Source: Hemileia vastatrix (Eukaryota > Basidiomycota > Pucciniomycetes > Pucciniales > Zaghouaniaceae). Taken from it: a DNA stretch of 64,000 bases. Of this stretch, positions 56,286-64,000 are shown in pieces. The stretch is from positions 9,695,001 to 9,759,000 of the forward strand of contig JASXTE010000016.1 in NCBI GenBank assembly GCA_030280995.1, in the 5' to 3' direction. A program made the position numbers and the translations under genes. The notes under the pieces were generated by a model. That model was not told where the DNA came from and made no database searches. It saw only the letters and a list, made by a program, of their open reading frames with translations. Within the stretch, counting starts at the first letter, position 1; every line of letters starts with the position of its first letter.

Positions 56286-58177
56286 AGTTCCTACATGGAT
56301 TGAGTTGAAATGAGGATGTCTTCCATAAACAGTTTCAAAAGGAGATTGTCGTGTCGAAGAATGAGTCAACTTATTATAAGCAAATTAGGCAAATTTTAAA
56401 CATGTGGTCCAATCGTCTTGTTTTTAACTGACATACATTTGAAAGTTTTTTTTAAGGATTTGGTTTACCCTTTCCTTTTTCCCATCGGTTTCAGAATGAT
56501 AGGCCGTGGAGAGATTTCTCGTGATATTGAGTTGTCGACACAATTTAGTCCAGAATGTGGATACAAACAATGAGCCTCTATCTGAAATAATATCCTAGGG
56601 TAAGCCATGTTTGGAAAATACATATTCTAAAAACATTTTTGACAAATCTTCTGCTGTAGCAGTAGTAGTGGTTTTAATGAAAATAGACATTTTTGAAAAT
56701 GTATCTACTATTACTAATATGGCATCAAAATTATTAGAAAGAGGAAGTTGAGAAATAAAATCCATTGATAAAGATTCCCAAGGTTTAGAGGGAATAGGAA
56801 GTGGTTGAAGCAACCCATGCTTCCGGTGACGGGAGCCTTATTCCTATTACATTCGTAACAAGATCTTGTATAGGCCATGATTTCTCTGGTCATTCCTGGC
56901 CAGAAGAAATTCCTTGCTATTAACTGGTAGGTTTTATCAACCCCAAAATGACCAGCTAATGGAGAATCATGTGGACTATTGAAAATACATAATTTTATTT
57001 CGTTATTGTCAGGTATGACTACTCTACCTTCGAAAACTAATAGACCTGATTCAATACTAAATCTTTTGGCCCCTTGCTTCAAGAGTATTTTGTCTTTTAT
57101 CCCTAAACAATAATTCTCCTTTGACTGAGCTTCGAGGATGTTGGATAGTGGATTTTGAAAAGATTGAAATGTCATTGAATTAAGTTGATGAGTTGCTAAC
57201 ATTGATTCGTTGAAAATTGATTTCACATTTCCTGGGTTCTTGTCAGAAAATGTGTCCCCCCTCTGTGGGTATACATTGTCCCAAGGTGACAGGATATCTG
57301 GGACAATGCAGCTCTTACCTGGGCAATAGGAAATAGAAAAATGAAACTCTGACAGAAATTCAGACCACCTGGCTTGACGCCTGGTTAACACTTTGGAAGA
57401 CATAAAGTATTTCAAAGCATTATGGTCAGTCAGGATTTGAAAAGCACTATCTAGGCTGAGAAGAGAAGAGCGCCATTTTTTAAGACAATGAATAATTGCT
57501 AAAAGCTCTTTGTCATGAATTTCATAATTTAATTCTGCCGCAATGATTTTGTGTGACTAAAAAGCAACACAATGAAACAATTTTGTTTCAGGATTGAATT
57601 GAGAAATGACCCCTGAGATAGCATAATCGCTAGCGTCTTTCTTGACTATTGTTGAAGCCAAAGGATCAAAGTGTCAAAGAATTGGAGCTGTGGTGAATGC
57701 AGTCTTCAATGCTTCAAACTCCTTTCGTGTTGTAGAAGTAAAAACAAAAGTAATATTTTTTCTAAGAAGAGAAGTAATATTGGTAATAGTTTTAGAGTAA
57801 TCTTTAATAAATCTTCTATAGAAATTGGCAAAACCCAAAAATCCTTGGAGGGATTAAACGGTTTTGGGCTCGGGCCATTCCAGGACTTTTTGGACCTTTT
57901 TGTCTTCCATGAATAAACCATCAGTGGAAAACGTAAAACCCGAAAAATCAATAGATTTAAGATGGAATTTGCATTTATTGTTCTTGGTGTAGAGGCTGTG
58001 ATCTCCAAGGCAATTTAGAACCTGTGGAACATGATGAATATGTTCATCTAGTGTCTTTGAGAAAATTAAAATATCGTCTAAGTAGACAAAAACATCTTGA
58101 AAGATGTCATTAATGAAAGTTCTAAAAGTAGATGGTCGTTACATAATCCAAAAGGCATTACTAAATATTCAAAACTT

Positions 58178-58285
58178 CCAAATCTAGTGCACATTTCAGT
58201 CAGTGGTTCATGACCTTCTGCAATGAAAATACCAAATCTAGTTCACATTCCAGTCAGTGGTTCATGACCTTCTGCAATGCAAATC
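58178..58285 (-). repeat. 54-bp tandem duplication in the RT of Gypsy-2
   Basis: Two copies of a segment beginning CCAAATCTAGT and ending CAATGMAAAT (58178-58231 and 58232-58285), where Gypsy-1 has one. The length is a multiple of three. It lies in the RT part coding for the AMRTRFGTFEYLV region. Confidence 0.85.
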
Positions 58286-59062
58286 AGATTGTAAGTGCCT
58301 CTAATATTAATTTTAGAAAAGAAATTAGCACCATTAAAAAGGGTAATAAGCAATGACATAGGAGGAACGGGATATGCATTCTTCTTTGTAACTGTGTTGA
58401 GCTTTCTATAGTCAACACACAACCTACGGCTACTGTCTTTTTTCTTTACAAAAAGAACAAGGGAGCTGGTTGGAGATTTACTGGCTCTGATGAAACCTTT
58501 GGCTACATTCTCTGCAATGTAGTCTCAAAGAACTTGAGATTTGTCCTTCGATAAAGAATAGACAGGATGTGCCAGAGGTACTGGACCTATTAACTCTATT
58601 TGATGGTTGTAGGGTCAATGAGGTGAAAATATATCAGCCTTGCGAATTGAGAAAACATTAAGGAAATCATGATAGATTTACGGTAGAGTTGATTTGGTCA
58701 TCCTCATCATCTTTGAGAGAATCTGTCGAGGGAAGACCATAATTGAGAGAGCATAATTTAACTACTTCGAGGCAATTTAAATCCTCTTTGAGTGAAATGA
58801 TCGAGCTAGAAGGGTCAGCCAATCGCTCATTTAGAGAAAGATCAGATGCTTGCAAGTCATCTGGCAGAGATTTGTCCTCTAGCAGGACATTTTCAGGCGG
58901 GTCGTTTAACTCCCTATTGACCTGCATTGAAGAGTCAGAAATATACTTAGTGCGTGGGGTCATCAATCCCCATGAACAATCAATTTCAGGATTTCAATGT
59001 GTTAAAAAGTCATGGCCAAGGATGGTATTGTCCATTCTTGGGGCATCCAAGACTGATAATTC

Positions 59063-59362
59063 CTACTCAAAGGGGGAAAAATTTGGAAAGTTGAAAACCC
59101 ATAAAACTTTCTTACTTACCCAATATTTGGGTTCCTCTGATTCGACCAAATAAATTGGAGTTTTATTGATATCTGTGAATGTCAGCTTTAACTTATTGGC
59201 AAAAGATAAACTGACAAAATAAATTGAAGCTCCAGAGTCTATAAGACAACTGAAGGGAGTATCCTTGAAAAGAATGAATCTCAAGCGGTTTAAGGCAACT
59301 CCAGTCCTTAAGACATGGAGGTTCTTTGCACTGGGAGAGATAAGATAGTTTGCTTTGCACAC
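59063..59362 (-). pseudogene. Gypsy-2 aspartic protease
   Basis: FSCLIDSGASIYFVSLSFANKL gives the retropepsin DSGA signature (about 59245-59235), with a beta-rich surrounding. It follows the Cys knuckle (about 59480-59435) and precedes RT in the minus-strand order. It would cleave the polyprotein. Confidence 0.8.
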
Positions 59363-59399
59363 AAGTAAACTATCTACTAGTTTTTTGACCTTGAACTAG

Positions 59400-60542
59400 T
59401 ACCTTCTCTTTCCTTCAATTTTGCACAATCTTCCAGCTTGTGCTTACCCCCACAATACATACATAACCCATTATCTTATCTTCTCTTCCTCTCAGCTTCT
59501 TTAAGTTCCCCTTTAGGATCCAGTATTTTGCTGATATCGCCTGGGGTCAAGGTTTTAGGTTGAGGTTTGTCCTTTCCGTTATTGGGTTTGAATTGAGTCG
59601 AGGAGGATTGAGTTGTCCTTGGGTGTGAAGAAGGTCCCTATTTGAAATTTAGGCCTTGAGATTTTTTGGTGTATCAATGATGTTGTAGTCATCCTTGGTA
59701 AACGCCGTCGAGTTTGAGGGTTTGATCCATTAAATCCGTTAAAGTAGTCATCTTCTGACCATGAAGATTTAATTGATCCAGAATCCTCAAAGGAAGTCCC
59801 TTTTTGAAATGATACTTGAGGGCAGCGTCGTTCCAACCTACTTGAGTTTGAAGTGCTCTGAAGTTTGAGATATATTCACAGGCTTTACCATTATCACTCA
59901 TGCAAAGGAAATCAAGTTCAATTTCCGCATTGTCAGTTTCATTAGAATCACTGAACAATGTAAAGAGTTGGTTTTCGAACTTTTCACAGTTATTAAAGAG
60001 TAAATGGGTTTCTGTCAAAGAGAGCATTAGAAGATAAGGTTCAAACCACCTTGGTGCTTTTACAGCTAGGAATGAAGAAGCATAAACAACCTTTGATTGG
60101 TCGTTATGGAACAGGAGCTTGCAGGTTTTGAAGAAGGGGTGCAATATGCTGGGTGTTCTCCATTGAATTTATCAGGAGATTTCATGGAAAGAGTTTTGAA
60201 TTTTGATCCCTCTGAAGACATTGAATTGGAAAGGGTTTTCATGAAAAGTCTCATGAAGTCTTCCAGAGAATTAGATGGTCCAGGTTCCAAAGGTTGACTA
60301 GAAGGGTGAGTAGCAGGGACAGATGGTGCCTCATGCATCCTGTCTTCTCCTTCTTCTTACTTGCTAGAATCATCAAAATTATGGGGGATGTCTTCTACAG
60401 ATTGGACTGAGTGTCCCCGTTCCCTAAGGTCGAGAGGTTCCAGGGAGTGAGTGCAGGAAACAGGCTGTGTGGCTGTTTGCCTGCCTCTGGCGCGAGCCCT
60501 AGTAGTAGCGCCCGTAGGAGGAGTGTGATGAACAGGTGCCAT
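59400..60542 (-). pseudogene. Gypsy-2 gag
   Basis: Starts at about 60542 (MAPVHHTPP, Arg/Ala-rich). A linker follows, then the capsid-like block FKTLSMKSPDKFNGEHP (about 60220-60170), WFEPYLLML, FENQLFTLFSD, CEYISNFRALQTQVGWNDAALKYHFKKGL (about 59890-59800) and DLMDQTLKLD. It ends in a Cys knuckle CMYCGGKHKLEDC (about 59465-59427). Stops and frameshifts near 60357, 60140 and 59690 split it into pieces. It forms the particle and binds RNA in intact copies. Gypsy-1 lacks this part. Confidence 0.82.
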
Positions 60543-60617
60543 TTAAAGAATTTAAAACATATGAAAAAAGGACGTAGTAGTGCCAAAGAATGAGAACTAC
60601 GGAGAATTAAATTATAC

Positions 60618-61425
60618 TGTCACCAGAGGACCTACCCACAAGGTTGAAGGTGTTCCTGGAAGTGAGATAAGGGGATAGTTTAGAAACTTCTTTGAAGCAC
60701 AGAGGAAATGTTTGAGGAAGTGATTCAAAGATGACTCGAAGGAAGAGCTACTACTTTGAATTATATTTGATAAAAATTCTAATATAATTTAAAGGTAATA
60801 TTAATATTCTTAAGATCTCACAAAGGGTTGGAAACTCAATAATCAAAGATTTAAGATTTAGAAATTATTACTGATAAAAATAAGGAAATGTACAATTATA
60901 ATGATTTAACCTGAAGCTTTACCACTATTAACTATATATACGTTTTATAATTTAATTCTAAAGGAATATTGAACCACAATCCAACCCCTTTTATATCCAT
61001 TATTCCTCCTTGCATTGACCTCATACCCATCCATCATTCCGCACACCACAGACCACCAAAAATACACAAGTTACACCTGGACCCTCCTCATTAACATCCG
61101 CTAACCCTTTAATCCTCCACTAACCATCCCGTCCATGTTCACTACCCCTGTTAATAACCCACAGATACTTAATAAACCTTTTAGCGGAATATTACATTAA
61201 CTATCGCTCTGTGAGTGGCTTATCGAAGAAAAGACTAAACACATTATTGAAAGATTGACTAATTTAGATTTAAAGTTAAGACTAGCACAGTTGAATAGTG
61301 ATTACACAAAGGAAAGTCGCAGTTGCTACGTAGAATCATTTTCTGTGCTTCGAGTATGGATTTAGACCTCTGTATTTTTGATTTAATGAGCTACTTTTGC
61401 CTCGAGTATCACGTGGCGCGTGACA
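60618..61425 (-). repeat. 5' LTR of Gypsy-2
   Basis: 808 bp, partner of 51803-52607, with scattered differences. On the minus strand it holds a GGATATAAAAGGGG promoter-like box (about 60984-60999). The sequence just inside (GTATAATTTAATTCTCC) is not a standard TGG-type primer site. Confidence 0.94.
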
Positions 61426-62400
61426 GGGACTTTAGAACATTCCTTCCAGTTGTACCAAAAGGCTCAAGAAGACAGATATTATCTTCAACTCTAATTCACA
61501 GCACTATCTGGCCAAAATTTAAGAAACCCCAACTGACCATAAACATGAGGCTTTTTCAGACTGGAATTAACGATGACCAAGTACAAGATTCTGCCTTTTT
61601 TTCTGAGTGGATCCTTCATATTGGGGAAGGAAGAAAACCAATTTCAGATTTGGTGGAGATTCCTTCTAAACACTGTGTTTCCAGTGGGCCTGAGGGGTTG
61701 AAAGAATTAGTCACTGTAGTATACCCTGGAATTAGCTCTTTGGACAACAATGATGAAGTTTCCCTGTTCAGGTACTTAAAATTTAGGGTCATCCTAGCTG
61801 CAAACAATGTGGCGGTAGATGAAGTTAAAAACTTGGTTCTGAATATTCTACCAAGAAGAATCTCAACTTTTTATGGTGCTGATCAAGCCATTACTTATGA
61901 TGGGTCACCAAACAACCTATTTCCAACAGATTACTTAAACACCATCAGTACATCACATTTGTCTCTACACTCTTTGTAACTAAAGAAGGGTTACCCCATC
62001 ATGTTACTTTGTAATCTCAACCCAGCTGCAGGTTTATGTAATGGTACCAGGCTGGTGGCTACACAGATTGAAAGAAATGTGATTGAAGCATTTATTTTCT
62101 CTGAACCATATGAAGGATATTGGGTGTTTATCCCAAGGATCACATTGGAGAGTTCACCAAATTCTGGTCTTCTTTCACACTGTACAGATTTCAGCTACCT
62201 ATTAGATTAGCTTATATAATATCAATCAACAAGGCCCAAGGTCAATCTTTGGACATTGAAGGTCTTAGCCTGTAATCACCAGTTTTTGCACATGGTCAGT
62301 TTTATCTAGTATTCTCAAGGGTAAATTACAGTGGAAATTTCTAAGTATTATAACCTGAGAAAGCTAAAGATGGGAAGTAAATATTGTATAAAAAGAAGTA
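61426..62400 (+). pseudogene. Helitron helicase, C-terminal piece
   Basis: It starts in the motif GDFRTFLPVVPKGSR (61426 on), whose GD is rebuilt only when Gypsy-2 is removed. It continues with LTINMRL, EWILHIGEG, LRF/ILAANNVAVDEVK, then GYPIMLLCNLNPAAGLCNGTRLVATQI (about 61985-62075), FRFQLPIRLAYIISINKAQGQSLD (about 62190-62250, helicase motif VI-like) and VFAHGQFYLVFSRV (about 62285-62320). Stops at about 61977, 62208, 62272 and 62341. This is the typical end of Helitron RepHel proteins (SF1 Pif1-like helicase). It is inactive and lacks Walker A upstream. Confidence 0.88.
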
Positions 62401-62471
62401 CTTATTAATTGTATTTAATATTTATTTTAAAAGGGAGGGAGTTTAATAAAAATAATACACTTATATTGGCC

Positions 62472-62499
62472 TTTAGCCTTGATGCCATCCAAGGCTAAA
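62472..62499 (+). terminator. 10-bp stem-loop after the Helitron helicase (possible 3' end signal)
   Basis: TTTAGCCTTG and CAAGGCTAAA pair perfectly across an 8-nt loop. Helitrons end with a short hairpin close to a CTRR end. Here CTAA is part of the right arm, and a clear CTRR-T end just after it is not seen, so the boundary is tentative. Confidence 0.4.
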
Positions 62500-62830
62500 A
62501 TCACTCACATATGCAACCAAATTTTGGATGTATAACCATGTCAATCATTCATAATCTACACTGTTATAACAAAAATCCTGAGCTTTTCCCAGATGTTTAA
62601 TCATTCAAATTATGCAAATTAAAGGCAGTTATAAAAAACATCCAGGAAAAAGGTCTGGATGTGTAATCATGCCAATCATGCATATTAAATGCAGTTAAGA
62701 CAAATATTTGAGCCAAATCTCTGGATTTATAATCATTTCAATCGTGATTACTCCAAATTTTTATGACTAACATCTGGGCTGAATGTCTGGATGTGTGTGT
62801 GAGGCTGCTGACTTTCTGCATTGCAGATGG
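62500..62830. repeat. Diverged ~85-115-bp repeats
   Basis: The phrase CTGGATGTGTAATCATGCCAATCATGCATATTAA recurs in altered form three to four times (about 62525, 62655, 62720 and 62790). Non-coding; it could be the 3' part of the Helitron or another repeat. Confidence 0.55.
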
Positions 62831-63590
62831 GTAGCAGGCTCATAGGTGTGAAAAAAGGAGATGAAACTTCCCTTTCTTACAAGGTAGGTAAAATAGAGTG
62901 AGAAAAAGTGAAGTTGGAAGTAGGGTGGAAATTGAATATAAAGCAATTTAAATGCATAAAGAATGTGCAATTTATGTGTTTTAATGGCATGGAACCAGAA
63001 AAATTGAAATAGGGGAAAGGGGGATATTGATCATGCCAAGGAGGGATGAAAAGGAAGATGATGGAGAGAAAAAAAGAAAGAAAAGTGGGAGAGAATAAAA
63101 AAAAGCTTAATTTTACCTTGAAAATCAAAAAAACCACTAACAAAAAAAATAGATACAAAAAAGAAAAAAAATATAAGTAGCAGAAATGTAAAAATATGAA
63201 AAAATGACTTACCTGGATAAATGAGTTGGGAAAAAAATTGACTTCAAATTTTTTGAGGGATGTAAAAGAAGATGATGAAATAGATATGAGTAAGGAAAGA
63301 AAAAATAATGACTTATAATTATGTGATAGCAGAAAATACATGATTTTATGTTGAGTTGATGAAGGAAGACAAAGAGACTTGAAAAAAGAGACTTAAAAAG
63401 AGTATTAAAAATAAAAGTCAATATGCAAATAAAAATAACCATTCCAAGTGATTGAGTGAGGATTATATCCAAAAGCATGAACAAGATTTTTCCCCCTTTG
63501 GTTGATGTAACACTTTTTTGAAAGAATCAACATATAAGCTAAAGTGGTTTCCTAACCAGAGTCTGAACAAGAGTCAAAAATTAAAGATAA
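62831..63590. other. Purine-rich, non-coding stretch
   Basis: Rich in AAAAGAAAG and GGGAAAGG on the plus strand. The minus-strand frames over it are low-complexity Phe/Ser/Leu runs and not credible genes. Nothing else is recognised. Confidence 0.5.
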
Positions 63591-63614
63591 ATAAATAAAA
63601 TTAATAGTTTATTC

Positions 63615-63896
63615 AAGTCTTTTCTTAGTAGAGAGGTGCTTCATTGTTGTTGTTTGAAGGTTTAGTTGATGAGGGAAGCAGAAGTTTACCACCAAATGAG
63701 CAGGGGTGTGTAGATAGAAAAAACATCTTAAGTTTTTTCCACAAAAATTAAGCAGCCTAGAGTGAAGAGTGAAATAAGGTTGGAATTTGAAATTATATTT
63801 CATGTCACTTGCTTACAAATCAATAATGGATGTGATGAGTTTGGGATCAGGAATTAGGAATGGAAATTGGGGTATAAGAGGTAGGATAATGCATTA
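63615..63896 (-). mobile_element. Fragment of a second Harbinger copy (5' part, inverted)
   Basis: The reverse complement matches about 15085-15350 of the Harbinger element: CTTATACCCCAATTTCC, CATTCCTAATTCCTGATCCC, TTTTTTCTATCTACACACCC and the transposase start ATGAAGCACCTCTCTACTA. It keeps the first ten or so transposase codons. Confidence 0.8.
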
Positions 63897-63897
63897 T

Positions 63898-64000
63898 TAG
63901 GGAGTATCAAAGTTATAAATTTGTAATAATTTAAAAAGTATTTAACAAAACTAAAAGAAAGCCACAAAATTGACATTAACTCTCAATATAAAGGTTTTTT
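63898..64000 (+). mobile_element. Possible start of another Harbinger-related element, cut by the window edge
   Basis: TAGGGAGTATCAAAGTT differs from the Harbinger TIR at only two positions and points rightward, directly abutting the inverted fragment. The rest is AT-rich and runs off the window. Confidence 0.4.

Larger units (their letters stand above)
54541..58480 (-). pseudogene. Gypsy-2 pol: RT, RNase H, integrase, chromodomain, interrupted
   Basis: From about 58480 downward: the RT region, heavily broken, with a 54-bp tandem duplication (58178-58285) and a 15-nt in-frame loss just before YLDD (about 58090). Next come RNase H remnants, the RNase H end/integrase start ([40 protein letters not shown], 57400-56860), and the integrase Asp region MDFISQLP (about 56760). 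A solo LTR insertion follows (55110-56285), then the integrase tail and a chromodomain (about 54760-54590) resembling that of Gypsy-1. Many stops. It is homologous to 41411-44068 throughout and adds the parts missing there. Confidence 0.9.
51803..61425 (-). mobile_element. Gypsy-2: full-length relative of Gypsy-1, minus strand
   Basis: LTRs 51803-52607 and 60618-61425 with TGTCAC/GTGACA ends are flanked by the duplication GGGAC (51798-51802 and 61426-61430). Minus-strand order: gag, protease, RT, RNase H, integrase (split by a solo LTR), chromodomain, purine-rich spacer, antisense gene, 3' LTR. LTR divergence is visible, so it is older than Gypsy-B. It interrupts the GDFR motif region of the Helitron helicase. 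Confidence 0.95.
33180..62499 (+). mobile_element. Helitron, split into three pieces by nested Gypsy elements
   Basis: The pieces are 33180-36525, 51390-51802 and 61426 to about 62499; removing the Gypsy insertions restores their order. They hold, in order, a Cys/His N-terminal region, the Helitron-like N domain, the HUH Rep nuclease, and helicase pieces. The 5' end is not defined (no convincing TC start). A hairpin at 62472-62499 may mark the 3' end. Multiple stops make it a dead copy. It is the oldest element of the right nest. Confidence 0.85.

Noticed and set aside
58743..59153. 136-residue plus-strand ORF opposite the Gypsy-2 protease/RT junction
   Set aside because: It mirrors the minus-strand coding region; there is no promoter or conservation, and the equivalent region is deleted in Gypsy-1.
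60097..60593. Plus-strand ORFs opposite Gypsy-2 gag
   Set aside because: They are shadows of the minus-strand gag frame. The antisense gene of this family lies at the other end of the element.
62877..63484. Two overlapping minus-strand ORFs rich in Phe, Leu and Ser
   Set aside because: They are translations of a purine-rich low-complexity stretch, without motifs or conserved partners.

Overview
This 64 kb window is AT-rich and made almost entirely of transposable elements nested inside one another. I see no intact host gene, no tRNA or rRNA gene and no CRISPR array. The organism looks like a filamentous basidiomycete fungus, possibly a rust (Pucciniales). Supporting signs are short 54-75 nt GT-AG introns with CTAAC-like branch sites, chromodomain Ty3/Gypsy elements, a PIF/Harbinger element with a SANT/trihelix-like partner gene, a Helitron, and a TET/JBP-like 2OG-Fe(II) oxygenase pseudogene. 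The assignment to rusts is inference.

Left part (1-14 kb): a Gypsy element cut by the window edge (Gypsy-A, + strand, gag-pol then 3' LTR), a solo LTR with a perfect target-site duplication (7909-9046), about 3 kb of AT-rich DNA with no recognisable content, and a gag remnant of a related element on the minus strand (Gypsy-C).

Middle part (14.9-31.6 kb): a PIF/Harbinger-type element with 17-bp terminal inverted repeats sits inside the LTR of Gypsy-C. It carries a DDE transposase pseudogene, a very large polypyrimidine/polypurine foldback, a TET/JBP-like dioxygenase pseudogene, a tandem-repeat block and a spliced SANT/trihelix-like coiled-coil gene. A young Gypsy element (Gypsy-B, 1143-bp LTRs with two differences seen by eye, TSD CTATA) has inserted between the dioxygenase and the tandem repeats.

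Right part (33-62.5 kb): a Helitron (HUH Rep, Y2 motif, helicase) has been split by Gypsy-3 (36526-51389, itself holding Gypsy-1 at 38585-44727) and by Gypsy-2 (51803-61425, itself holding a solo LTR). Gypsy-1 and Gypsy-2 belong to one family that carries a conserved, intron-containing antisense gene between the chromodomain and the 3' LTR. The last kilobase holds diverged repeats and an inverted Harbinger fragment.

Three observations stand out. (1) The Harbinger-like element encloses a TET-like DNA-modification gene. (2) The gag region of the A/B/C Gypsy family hides a conserved second reading frame, reached through a conserved phase-0 intron that follows exactly 25 codons in both B and C. 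That frame is better conserved than the frame that gives the long ORF. (3) A conserved antisense Cys-cluster/acidic gene has its own TATA box and intron in the Gypsy-1/Gypsy-2 family. Nearly every coding region carries stops or frameshifts, so most genes here are marked as pseudogenes.
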